Positions 1-6,488 of a stretch of 19,526 nucleotides of DNA are shown piece by piece. Every line of letters begins with the position of its first letter. The stretch's first letter is position 1. A model generated the notes under the pieces. The model was not told the origin of the DNA, did not search any database, and was given only the letters and a program-made list of their open reading frames with translations. The stretch is from CAYPZL01 sp964415045 (GTDB taxonomy: Bacteria > Planctomycetota > Phycisphaerae > Sedimentisphaerales > Anaerobacaceae): the NCBI GenBank assembly GCA_964415045.1, contig CAYPZL010000105.1:1-19526 (forward strand), in the 5' to 3' direction. A program made the translations under genes and the position numbers.

Positions 1-235
1 GAAGATTTTTCCTCCCTAAAGTAAGCCTAATCTCCATTTTGCAAAAGTTCAGTTTCTGCTTCGGTTCATGGGCTGTCTGCTCCTTGGATTTGTCGGCTTG
101 CCTGACGGCCCTGTCTTTCAAGCGGTAAGTGCGGCCGGTGATCGTGATGATCTCGGCATGGTGCAGGAATCGGTCCAGGATGGCGGTGGCCGCCGGGACA
201 TCCCCCAGGAGTTTGCCCCGCCAGGCGCTACACTT
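1..235 (-). pseudogene. IS21-family IstB ATPase, C-terminal remnant
   Basis: Read on the minus strand, this stretch encodes the end of an IstB-like helper ATPase: a run with GKLLGDVPAATAILDRF, then LHHAEIITITGRTYRLKD. This matches the conserved C-terminus of IstB, the AAA+ protein that works with the IstA transposase of IS21 elements. The frame is closed upstream by a TGA at 236-238, so the Walker motifs and most of the protein are missing. The similarity starts abruptly at about 220. After the conserved region the frame stays open to the window edge without a stop. Either the element continues to the left, or a decayed copy was cut here. It lies about 40 bases from the 3' end of a tRNA-Ser. 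The family assignment is recognised from the motif. That it is non-functional follows from the missing N-terminal region. Confidence 0.75.
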
Positions 236-273
236 TCACTCCGCCCTTCACACAACAGACTGCAGAAAATGAA

Positions 274-358
274 CGGAGAGGGCGGGATTCGAACCCGCGG
301 TACCCGAAGGCACACTGGTTTTCGAAACCAGCTCGATCAGCCACTCCGACACCTCTCC
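274..358 (-). tRNA. tRNA-Ser (anticodon CGA)
   Basis: The minus strand folds as a class II tRNA. The acceptor stem GGAGAGG pairs with CCTCTCC, the discriminator base is G (position 274), the T arm contains GGTTCGAATCC, and there is a long variable arm with a TTCG-type loop. The anticodon stem CTGGT/ACCAG closes the loop TTCGAAA, giving anticodon CGA, which reads serine codon UCG. A G73 discriminator and long variable arm are the expected serine identity elements. CCA is not encoded (TTC follows). The tRNA 3' end faces the IS21 remnant. Confidence 0.95.
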
Positions 359-416
359 GTCAGGCGCGGTCTCAGGTCCGGCCGGACCGCCGACCACATC
401 GCCAACTATGGCACCT

Positions 417-444
417 ATTGTACCTTACGTTTGCCTAAGTTCAA
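417..444 (-). promoter_or_regulatory. Probable sigma70-type promoter of tRNA-Ser
   Basis: On the minus strand, TTGAAC (439-444) and TACAAT (417-422) are separated by 16 bases. They sit about 60 bases upstream of the tRNA 5' end, a normal distance for a tRNA primary transcript. Both hexamers are close to consensus. Confidence 0.45.
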
Positions 445-660
445 GCACAAAGGCAACGTCGAGTTCGAGCGACGTGGCGATGGCTCAACGCCGGCGGCTC
501 GTATAGTGCCACACGCAGCAGACAAATCGCCCATCGCCAGGTTGCCGCTTGAGGCTGCCACCGGCATGTCAGAATATTTTGACAGACACGAATCCGCGCC
601 GAGAGGCAGACGGGATGAAGGTCCAATCGAAGAGACCGGGATGCACCGTGGGGACATTTC
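445..660. other. Intergenic stretch, no gene seen
   Basis: The gap between the tRNA and the pilin-like gene (359-721) holds only the tRNA promoter and a possible extended -10 for the downstream gene. Short open frames here give low-complexity or arginine-rich translations with no recognisable domain. Confidence 0.5.
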
Positions 661-669
661 TGGTATACT
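661..669 (+). promoter_or_regulatory. Possible extended -10 promoter of the pilin-like gene
   Basis: TGG followed by TATACT (664-669) fits an extended -10 (TGnTATAAT-like). No good -35 lies at the right spacing. Transcription from it would start near 676 and give a leader of about 45 bases before the ATG at 722. Confidence 0.4.
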
Positions 670-721
670 GGGACCGTGCATTCCGCATCGTAGAGTGCGG
701 TTCCGGTTGGGGATCTCTCGC

Positions 722-1501
722 ATGGCCGAAAGAAGGGGATTCACGCTGATCGAGCTGTTGGTCGTGATCGCGATCATTGCGCTGTTGATGGCGATCCTGA
801 TGCCGGCGTTACAGCGGGTCAACAAGCAGGCCAAATCCGTAGCGTGCCTGGCGAATCTGCACCAATGGGGGCTGGTTTTCTCCCTGTACGCCGAGCAGAA
901 CCACGGCTACTTCCTCAGCGGATTGGCCGAAGGGGTGGCCAATGTCGGCAAATACTGGTGGATGGAGCCGCTCAAGCCGTTTTACCAGGACGAGCGCATC
1001 CGCCTGTGCCCGGTGGCGACCAAGCCCTACAACGAGGGGGGCTGGATCCCGTTCGGCGCCTGGCACGTGGCCGGCGATACGGGCAGCTATTCGCCCAACG
1101 GCTGGCTCTGCAATCCGCCGGCGACCATGAACACATTGCACAGCCGGCCCACGGCGGACAACTGGCGAACGCTCGACGTCAAGAACGCCGCCGAGATTCC
1201 GATGTTCATGGATTGTGCGTGGGACGATGCGTGGCCGCGCCATACCGACAGCCCCCCGGCCCATGACGGGGAGGTGATCGAATCGCCCAATCAGAACGAG
1301 ATGAAGCGGTTCTGTGTGAATCGGCATGAGGGGTTCGTCGGCGGTTTGTTCGTGGACCGCTCGGTGCGGAGGGTTGGGCTCAAGGAGCTGTGGACGCTCA
1401 AGTGGCACCGGTCGTTTCGCACGCGCGGCGTCTGGACGAGGGCCGGGGCGGTGGAGCCGGGAGATTGGCCGGCATGGATGAGGCAATTCAAGGACTACTG
1501 A
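722..1501 (+). CDS. Prepilin-type (type II secretion/pseudopilin-like) protein
   Basis: This 259-aa protein opens with MAERRGFTLIELL, a prepilin peptidase site. Cleavage is expected after Gly6, with Phe7 becoming the N-methylated residue and Glu11 the usual +5 glutamate, followed by a hydrophobic helix to about residue 30. The body is a soluble domain rich in Trp and Asn, as in the large planctomycete family of type II secretion-like prepilins. Near the C-terminus, NRHEGFVGGLFVDRS (200-214) fits the family's H-x9-DG motif, but with Arg in place of Gly. The frame is open far upstream, across the tRNA. I chose the ATG at 722 because the prepilin signal starts there and a GGTTGGGGA purine-rich stretch precedes it. 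The protein is inferred to be membrane-anchored and facing the periplasm. Its exact role is unknown; these proteins exist in many copies in planctomycetes. Confidence 0.85.
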   Translation: MAERRGFTLIELLVVIAIIALLMAILMPALQRVNKQAKSVACLANLHQWGLVFSLYAEQNHGYFLSGLAEGVANVGKYWWMEPLKPFYQDERIRLCPVATKPYNEGGWIPFGAWHVAGDTGSYSPNGWLCNPPATMNTLHSRPTADNWRTLDVKNAAEIPMFMDCAWDDAWPRHTDSPPAHDGEVIESPNQNEMKRFCVNRHEGFVGGLFVDRSVRRVGLKELWTLKWHRSFRTRGVWTRAGAVEPGDWPAWMRQFKDY

Positions 1502-1577
1502 TTCCGCCTTGTGCCGGGCGGCTCCGGCCAGACGTGGCGACGCCGGGTCGGGGGCCGGCCGGAATCTGAAAATATCA

Positions 1578-1626
1578 AGTTTTTTTTATTTTTCTTGTGG
1601 ACGCCGGCGACGCCCGGCAGTATAGT
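1578..1626 (+). promoter_or_regulatory. Cold-shock gene 1 promoter with AT-rich upstream element
   Basis: A T-rich tract (1580-1594) is followed by TGGACG (1598-1603), a 17-base spacer and TATAGT (1621-1626). The match to the -35 consensus is 4/6. The arrangement parallels the perfect-consensus promoter of the second cold-shock gene at 10633-10661, including the AT-rich tract upstream, which supports the call. Confidence 0.5.
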
Positions 1627-1634
1627 GCAAACTC

Positions 1635-1730
1635 AGTAAAGGTGTATGCTTTCCTCCCTCGGAGTCTACCCCTTAGAGCAGCAGAGGGATTCTATGTTTG
1701 CAGGCCGATTCGGCCTCAGGAGAAGAGCAC
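1635..1730 (+). promoter_or_regulatory. Structured 5' leader of cold-shock gene 1
   Basis: About 100 bases separate the -10 from the GTG start. The leader shares blocks with the leader of the second cold-shock gene: TTTCCTCCCTCG near 1650, TACCCCTT near 1667, AGAGGGA near 1683, and CTCAGGAG just before the start. TCCCTC (1655-1660) can pair with GAGGGA (1684-1689). AGGCCG (1702-1707) pairs with CGGCCT (1711-1716), ending one base before the Shine-Dalgarno AGGAG (1718-1722). The same hairpin in the other copy uses different bases with pairing kept. Temperature-dependent control of translation is inferred. Confidence 0.6.
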
Positions 1731-1934
1731 GTGGCAAAAGGCACAGTAAAATGGTTTGATTCAGGCAAGGGTTTTGGCTTTATCGTTCCGGACGATGGTG
1801 GTGAGGACCTGTTCGTTCACCACTCCGAGATTCGGACGCAGGGCTACGCCACTCTCGACGAGAATCAGAAGGTCGAGTTTGAAGTCGGGCAGGGCAAGAA
1901 GGGCCCGTGCGCGACCAACGTTTTGCCTTGCTGA
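1731..1934 (+). CDS. Cold-shock domain protein (CspA family), copy 1
   Basis: This 67-aa single cold-shock domain has the hallmark residues of the family: KGTVKWFDSGKGFGFI (RNP1-type KGFGFI) and EDLFVHHSEI (RNP2-type LFVHHS). Such proteins bind single-stranded RNA and DNA and act as RNA chaperones in the cytoplasm. I chose the GTG at 1731, which gives the normal family length and start (VAKGTVKWF) and has AGGAG at 1718-1722. An in-frame ATG at 1698 would add 11 residues that overlap the leader hairpin. The gene is monocistronic, with its own promoter, a long leader and a terminator at 1959. It is closely similar to the protein at 10770, but the two differ through the middle and C-terminal half, so they are paralogues rather than a recent duplicate. 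Confidence 0.93.
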   Translation: MAKGTVKWFDSGKGFGFIVPDDGGEDLFVHHSEIRTQGYATLDENQKVEFEVGQGKKGPCATNVLPC

Positions 1935-1958
1935 GGCAAGACAAGGCTTAAGAATCGC

Positions 1959-1987
1959 AAGGCTCTGCCCCGTGGTGGAGCCTTTTT
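1959..1987 (+). terminator. Rho-independent terminator of cold-shock gene 1
   Basis: AAGGCTC (1959-1965) pairs with GAGCCTT (1978-1984) around a 12-base loop, and the stem runs into TTTTTC. It lies 25 bases after the stop codon at 1934. Confidence 0.8.
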
Positions 1988-2055
1988 CATGAGCCGGACA
2001 GGGCTCCCTCAAGGCACCGGGCTCGAAAGCCATCACGCAGACCACCGCGCCGGCT

Positions 2056-2868
2056 CTACGCGCGCAGGATTCGCACCATGGTATGGGCAATGTCCTGGTT
2101 CTTCGAGCAGAGCAGGTTTACGGCGAATTGGCCGTCGGCTTTGCGGAGGACGTCCAGCTTATCTCCGGCGTGGTCGGAGCAGATGCCGGCGGCCTCCTCG
2201 ACGATGAGGCTTGCGGCGGCGACGTCCCAGGGCTTGAGTCCGGCCTCGTAGTAGGCCGCGAGCCGTCCGGCCGCGACGTAGCACATATCCAGCGCAGCCG
2301 AGCCGTACCGCGCGACGTCCGCCGCCTGATTCAGCGCCCGCTCGTATTGGGCGATCTCCTTCTTGAGCGCCGCCCTGCGACGATAAGCGAATCCCGTGCC
2401 GATGATGCTCGCGGCCAGTGTGGCGTCCGGATTGGCCATGAGCAGGGGGGCGCCGTTGAGGAAGGCGCCGTGGCCCCGCACGGCGTGAAACAGCTCGTCG
2501 TTGAGACACGGAGCGTAGACGACGCCGGCCTGCGGGACGTTGTTCCGGCAGAAAGCGATGGACACGGAGAAATACGGCAGGCCGTTGGCGTAGTTGCGCG
2601 TGCCGTCGAGGGGATCGACGATCCACAGACGTTCGGCCGAGGCGGCATCCGGGAACGATTCCTCGGAGAGGATGGCATCGTCGCGGAAGTGCCGACGGAT
2701 CGCATCCACGATGATCCGCTCGGCCTGCACGTCCTGGATCGTCGCGTAGTTGTGGGTGCCCTCCTTGAAGGTTTCAATCCGCACGTCATCTATGGAATCC
2801 TGCAGATACCGTCCGGCCTCGGCCGCGGCATCCAGGGCCACTTCCAGCTCTTTGGTCAACTCCGCCAT
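2056..2868 (-). CDS. Inositol monophosphatase family protein
   Basis: This 270-aa protein is the usual length for the family. It carries the metal-binding set of the IMPase/FBPase/CysQ superfamily: SEES with Glu69/70, WIVDPLDGTRNY (82-93; Asp85, Leu87 and Asp88 as ligands), and LKPWDVAAASLIVEEAAG (211-228; Asp215). The N-terminal NYATIQDVQAE (40-50) fits the substrate-proximal motif containing a conserved Asp. It is expected to be a cytoplasmic Mg2+-dependent, Li+-sensitive phosphatase. The substrate may be inositol-1-phosphate, histidinol phosphate or PAP, and the sequence alone does not decide. The ATG at 2866-2868 is the natural N-terminus, with only a weak ribosome-binding site. The neighbouring genes face away, so it is likely monocistronic. 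No terminator was seen after it. Confidence 0.9.
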   Translation of the reverse strand: MAELTKELEVALDAAAEAGRYLQDSIDDVRIETFKEGTHNYATIQDVQAERIIVDAIRRHFRDDAILSEESFPDAASAERLWIVDPLDGTRNYANGLPYFSVSIAFCRNNVPQAGVVYAPCLNDELFHAVRGHGAFLNGAPLLMANPDATLAASIIGTGFAYRRRAALKKEIAQYERALNQAADVARYGSAALDMCYVAAGRLAAYYEAGLKPWDVAAASLIVEEAAGICSDHAGDKLDVLRKADGQFAVNLLCSKNQDIAHTMVRILRA

Positions 2869-3298
2869 TATCAGTACTGAAACCGCCTTTCCCGTCTGTT
2901 CGACGTAGTGATCGATCGCACCTTCGTTCTGTACTCTTCGCTATCGGCCAAAGGTCCGGCCCCGCCGCCGGGCCATGCTACCGCAACGCGGCTCCCCCGG
3001 CAACCCTCGCGCAGCGCCGTGGCTTGATTCGACCCTGCCGAATTCGAGCTTCCGGGTTGACATGGGCGGGCGTTGCCGGTAGAGAAGGAGCGTGATTTCG
3101 TTACGTCTGGGGGCTTCGCTGGCTGCCTGCGCGGCGGCTGTCGGCGATCGCCCGGATGTGCTTATGAGCTAACCCTTTTTGCCACAAGGTTGTGCGTATG
3201 CCGGGGCGTCGATGGCGCTGGTCCGGTGGATTCGGCACAGTTGCGTCGCAGGGGGTGAGCTGGTAGATTTGGTGATCCTGGAAGACAAAGGGAGATAC
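2869..3298. other. Intergenic region between divergent genes
   Basis: This 430-base gap separates the phosphatase (minus) and the nucleotidyltransferase (plus). It contains a perfect TTGACA at 3057-3062 with TAGAGA 17 bases downstream (3080-3085), a possible plus-strand promoter with a weak -10. I saw no protein-like frame. The nucleotidyltransferase frame is open through part of it, but the residues upstream of 3299 do not look like family sequence. Confidence 0.4.
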
Positions 3299-4036
3299 AT
3301 GAAGGCAATCGTCCTCGCAGCCGGATTCGGAACGAGACTCAGACCTCTTACGGACAACACGGCCAAACCGCTGATCGACGTGGCCGGCCGGCCTATCATC
3401 GATCACATCATCGACAAGATCGAGACGCTCTCCGAGGTCGATGAGATCGTCGTGGTGTGCAACGAGCGGTTCGCCGCCGACTTCGAGACGTGGCGCGCCG
3501 CCCAGAAGCGTTCGAAGCCGATCCGCCTGTTGAACGACGGCACCACCTGCAACGAAGACCGGCGCGGAGCCGTGGGAGACATCGCCTTCGCGCTGGAACA
3601 CATGAACGGCGACCCGGACGTTCTGGTGGTAGGGGGGGACAACATCTTTGCCTTCGATCTCGAGCCGCTGCTGGTGAGCTACCGCGAGTACGGCAATTCG
3701 ATCGCGGTTCGCGATGTGAAGAACATCGGTCTGGCTCGCCTGTACGCGACGGTGGAGCGGACGCCGGAGGGCCGCGTCACAGCGATGATAGAAAAGCCGG
3801 ACAGCCCGACCACGACGATGGTTTCGGTGTGCATCTACGTCTACGGCACGTCGATCCGCACCCGCGTTCGCGAATACGCCGAAGCCGGGCACGGTATGGA
3901 CACCACGGGGGAGTTTGCTTCCTGGCTGTGCACCGTCGAGCCCGTCTACGGCTGTCTTCTGGAGGGCACGTGGTTCGATATCGGCGATATGGAATCGCTG
4001 GAGAAGGCCCGCCAGGCTTTCGGTCGCCTGGGCTAA
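3299..4036 (+). CDS. Sugar-phosphate nucleotidyltransferase (NDP-sugar pyrophosphorylase family)
   Basis: This 245-aa protein begins with the nucleotide-binding signature AAGFGTRLRPLTDNTAKPL (7-25). It also has VVGGDN (110-115; Asp114 as probable metal ligand), IEKP (164-167) and WFDIGDMESLEKA (225-237), the C-terminal pattern of glucose-1-phosphate thymidylyl- and uridylyltransferase-like enzymes. The reaction is NTP plus sugar-1-phosphate giving NDP-sugar plus pyrophosphate. It would supply activated sugar for envelope polysaccharide or glycoprotein. The length fits the short RmlA/MPG1-like subgroup without a C-terminal hexapeptide domain. The ATG at 3299 follows GGGAG (3290-3294). The frame is open upstream to 3179, but that part lacks family similarity. 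Nucleotide and sugar specificity cannot be read from the sequence. Confidence 0.9.
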   Translation: MKAIVLAAGFGTRLRPLTDNTAKPLIDVAGRPIIDHIIDKIETLSEVDEIVVVCNERFAADFETWRAAQKRSKPIRLLNDGTTCNEDRRGAVGDIAFALEHMNGDPDVLVVGGDNIFAFDLEPLLVSYREYGNSIAVRDVKNIGLARLYATVERTPEGRVTAMIEKPDSPTTTMVSVCIYVYGTSIRTRVREYAEAGHGMDTTGEFASWLCTVEPVYGCLLEGTWFDIGDMESLEKARQAFGRLG

Positions 4037-4275
4037 CCAGCGGGGCGCCGGGCCCGGGTCTCCTCGGGGGGCGGCTCTGCCGTCCAGGGCCGGGGCGTTC
4101 AATGAACTTACGGAGGGTAAGGTCGCGCAGGGGATGGACTGCAGTTTGTTGCGGTTGTGAGTGCCCGTGCCTTTTTGGGGTGGGACTCCAGGCCCGTCCC
4201 GCGTGCTCGAGGGATGCGTCGCTCGCATGGCGTGGTGCGGTCGGGTCGCCGGCGTTGCAGGCCCAGCGGGGGTGG

Positions 4276-4313
4276 CCAATGGGGTTTCCATTGGGCAGTT
4301 GCTCCTTTATAAT
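4276..4313 (+). promoter_or_regulatory. ECF sigma factor promoter overlapped by a perfect inverted repeat
   Basis: TATAAT (4308-4313) lies 17 bases after TTTCCA (4285-4290), giving a short leader before the ATG at 4338. CCAATGG (4276-4282) and CCATTGG (4288-4294) form a perfect 7-base inverted repeat with a 5-base spacer, which covers the -35. This is a candidate operator. The rest of the 4037-4337 gap holds no gene that I can see. Confidence 0.55.
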
Positions 4314-4337
4314 ACTCCGTAGCTTACGAAGGCGCGT

Positions 4338-4949
4338 ATGAAACCAGCTTTTGACAAAGTCAGCGACGCGGAGTTACTGCAGCGTTACATGCAGGGCGAC
4401 GAGACGGCGTTTCGCGAGATCGTCGGCCGCTACAGGAACGGTCTGTACGCGTTTCTCAAGCAGTTTCTCAACCAGCCGGACCTTGTCGAGGACGTCTTTC
4501 AAGAGACCTTTCTCCAACTGTTCACCAGCCGGGCAAGCTTCGATCAGAGCCGGCCGCTGCGGCCCTGGCTCTTCACCATCGCCGCCAACAAGGCCAAGGA
4601 TGCCCTGCGCAAAGCCCAACGCACCAGCGCCGTGCCGATCGGGACCATTTCCGAGGCCCAGGACATGTCGTTCGACGAGATGCTCGACACCCTCAGCTCC
4701 GATAATACCGTTCCCTACGACGAGGTGGAGCGCAACGAGACGGCCGAGCGTGTCGGGCAGGTCATAGCGAATATGCCGGAGAGCCTCCGCGAAATATTAA
4801 TTTTGGCCTACTTTAACAAATTTTCCTATAAACAAATGGCCGAGATTCTGGGTATACCCATAGGGACAGTAAAAAGCAGGCTACATACAGCCGTAGCTCG
4901 TTTTGCCAAGGACTGGAAGGCTTTTGCGGGGAGTAAAGAGGTCAAATGA
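4338..4949 (+). CDS. RNA polymerase sigma factor, sigma-70 family, ECF type
   Basis: This 203-aa protein has the two-domain layout of ECF sigma factors. Region 2 (about 24-93) contains DLVEDVFQETFLQLF and PLRPWLFTIAANKAKDALRK (-10 recognition and core binding). A linker of about 40 residues is followed by region 4 (about 138-190), with LREILILAYFNKFSYKQMAEI and IPIGTVKSRLHTAVARF, the helix-turn-helix that reads the -35. It directs RNA polymerase to a set of alternative promoters. The ATG at 4338 follows GAAGG. The stop overlaps the next gene's start (ATGA, 4946-4949), so the two are translationally coupled, the usual sigma/anti-sigma arrangement. Its promoter is sigma70-like and bears an inverted repeat. 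The targets are unknown. Confidence 0.95.
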   Translation: MKPAFDKVSDAELLQRYMQGDETAFREIVGRYRNGLYAFLKQFLNQPDLVEDVFQETFLQLFTSRASFDQSRPLRPWLFTIAANKAKDALRKAQRTSAVPIGTISEAQDMSFDEMLDTLSSDNTVPYDEVERNETAERVGQVIANMPESLREILILAYFNKFSYKQMAEILGIPIGTVKSRLHTAVARFAKDWKAFAGSKEVK

Positions 4950-5992
4950 CACCGCTGACAGATGAACAGAAGCAATTGGTGTTTGACTACTCCTTTGATC
5001 TGACATCCGATCACCAGACCGCGGAAGCCGAACGACTGTTGGCCTCGAGCCGGGAAGCCGCCGAACTCCATCTGTCCCTGAAAGCCACCCTCTCTCCCCT
5101 GGACAGCCTGGAGCCGGAACCCTGCCCGGATGAACTGGCCGAGGGCACAATCCAAAGGTTGAAAGAGCAGTCCCAGGCCGAATTCGGCCCGGGGCGCCTG
5201 GAAGAGCTGCTGGCGGCCGAACGGTCGAGAGGCGTGACGATTCGCATTCCGTTCTTGCGCAACTGGGGCGAGGTGGTTGCCGTGGCGGCTGTCATCGTCC
5301 TGATCCTGAGCGGCCTGTTTCCCGCCGTCGGCATGATGCGCCAGAAGCAATGGCAGGCTCGCTGCGGCCAGCGCCTGGGCGGCATCTACCACGGAGTATC
5401 GGACTACCTTGCCGATCACGACGGTATGCTGCCGACCGTCTCTGTCACGCGGGGCACCCCGTGGTGGAAAGTCGGCTATCAGGGGCGGGAAAACTATTCG
5501 AATACCCGCCGGGCCTGGCTGCTGGTCAGGAAACGCTACGTGCAGCCAAGCCTGTTTCTCTGCCCCGCCCGGAAGGTTGACCGTCAGGTGGATGTCGAAT
5601 CCCTGGACGTAGACCAGTACAACGACTTTCCCGGTCGCGCCTACATCCATTTCAGCATTCGCGTTCGCCCCCCGCAGGAGGCGGAGCCCGGCTTGGTGCA
5701 ACGAAGGGTGTTGATGGCCGATCTGAATCCGCTTTGCGAGAGCCTCCCGACCGACCACTCGTCCCCGCCGAGCATCGAGCTGTGCAAAGAGCTGCTGCGG
5801 TCCAACAGCCGCAACCACGACAGCCGCGGACAGAACCTGCTGCTCTACGACGGCTCCGTGGAATTCGTGCGGGTGCGGAAATCCAGACTTTCCGACGACG
5901 ATATCTACACCCTCCAGGACATGTCCTGCGGCTCCAGGGTCAAGGGCCGCGAATACCCCTCCTCCGACACCGACACGTTCCTGGCTCCGTAA
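4946..5992 (+). CDS. Membrane anti-sigma-like protein with a pseudopilin-like C-terminal motif
   Basis: This 348-aa protein is coupled by a 4-base overlap to the ECF sigma factor, so an anti-sigma role is inferred from position. Residues 1-105 are cytoplasmic, helical and acidic, and lack the Cys/His zinc pattern of ZAS domains. A single transmembrane helix follows (about 108-129, GEVVAVAAVIVLILSGLF). The exterior part (130-348) resembles the soluble part of planctomycete prepilin-like proteins: HDGMLPT, a FLCPA segment, and near the end NHDSRGQNLLLYDGSVEF (290-307), close to the H-x9-DG motif but with ten residues between His and Asp. That suggests a sensor domain derived from a pseudopilin-type fold. 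GAGG precedes the start inside the sigma gene. Confidence in membrane topology is high and in the anti-sigma function moderate. Confidence 0.7.
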   Translation: MTPLTDEQKQLVFDYSFDLTSDHQTAEAERLLASSREAAELHLSLKATLSPLDSLEPEPCPDELAEGTIQRLKEQSQAEFGPGRLEELLAAERSRGVTIRIPFLRNWGEVVAVAAVIVLILSGLFPAVGMMRQKQWQARCGQRLGGIYHGVSDYLADHDGMLPTVSVTRGTPWWKVGYQGRENYSNTRRAWLLVRKRYVQPSLFLCPARKVDRQVDVESLDVDQYNDFPGRAYIHFSIRVRPPQEAEPGLVQRRVLMADLNPLCESLPTDHSSPPSIELCKELLRSNSRNHDSRGQNLLLYDGSVEFVRVRKSRLSDDDIYTLQDMSCGSRVKGREYPSSDTDTFLAP

Positions 5993-6134
5993 GTCGCGCC
6001 CACCGAGCCATCTGCCGAAACAGCCCTCCCCCCCAATTGGCTTCGTTTGACATCCCAGGCCCCCGCCGTCTGGAATCCCCAATCCCAAATCTCCAACGGG
6101 GCCTCCGGGGTCAACTCTTGACTCTTGACGGGCC
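5993..6134. other. Short intergenic region, no feature resolved
   Basis: This is the start of a 496-base stretch without an intact gene (5993-6488). It contains a small tandem direct repeat (ACTCTTG twice, near 6113-6126) and no recognisable terminator. The rest of the stretch holds the two gene remnants described next. Confidence 0.35.
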
Positions 6135-6269
6135 CTACACGTTGCACACGTTGATTGCCTGGCATAGTCCTTCGCGGGGATCGCGGGTTGGCATGAATTC
6201 GTGGCCGATGTAGCCGGTGAAGCCGGTCCCGGCGATGGCCTTCATGACCGCGCGGTAGTTGATCTCCTG
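6135..6269 (-). pseudogene. C-terminal remnant of a hydroxypyruvate-isomerase-like TIM-barrel protein
   Basis: The minus strand reads QEINYRAVMKAIAGTGF, then TGYIGHEFMPTRDPREGL and CQAINVCNV followed by a stop. This matches the last barrel strand and helix of Hyi/xylose-isomerase-like TIM-barrel proteins (the QELNYPAIMRAI..GY.G.EF.P..DP pattern). Only about 44 residues remain. The frame stays open upstream of Gln at 6269, but the residues there do not resemble the family, so roughly the first five sixths of the gene are gone. Identification rests on remembered family pattern. That it is a truncation scar follows from the sharp boundary. Confidence 0.65.
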
Positions 6270-6336
6270 GGTATACAGGGGGCACCATACGTGTTTCTTT
6301 GTTGCCATCTTGTCGGTGAGAGTATGGGATTGGCGT

Positions 6337-6444
6337 ATGGCACGGCTGGCGAGAGTTGTGGTTCCGGGTGTGCCGCACCATGTGACGCAGCGTGGCAATC
6401 GGCGGCTGATGACGTTCTTTAGTGAGGACGACTGGGAGCAGCTC
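6337..6444 (+). pseudogene. N-terminal remnant of a REP-associated tyrosine transposase (RAYT)
   Basis: From the ATG at 6337 the frame reads MARLARVVVPGVPHHVTQRG followed by NRRLMTFFSEDDWEQL. This is the characteristic start of RAYT proteins (IS200/IS605-related Y1 transposases), including the HHVTQRGNR segment that begins the HUH nuclease domain. The frame continues to 6792, but similarity stops near 6440, where the sequence becomes the antisense of queG. The catalytic HUH histidines and tyrosine are therefore absent and the protein cannot be active. Its presence matters because REP-like palindromes occur at four places in this window. Confidence 0.8.
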
Positions 6445-6488
6445 ACGTGTGCCTACGATCCCGGTGGGCGGCGCGAACGGCCCCGGCG

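Noticed and set aside
68..721. N-terminal extension of the pilin-like protein through the tRNA and IS remnant
   Set aside because: The frame is open by chance. It would translate the antisense of a tRNA and of istB, and the prepilin signal starts at 722.
3179..3202. TTGCCA (3179-3184) as the -35 of the nucleotidyltransferase promoter
   Set aside because: The -35 is a 5/6 match, but no -10-like hexamer lies 16-18 bases downstream.
3101..4291. A 396-codon open frame opposite the nucleotidyltransferase
   Set aside because: It is a shadow frame. The plus strand carries the full nucleotidyltransferase signature.
4826..6088. A 420-codon open frame opposite the anti-sigma-like gene
   Set aside because: It spans two real plus-strand genes and shows no motif. 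The plus-strand frame has a transmembrane helix and is coupled to the sigma gene.
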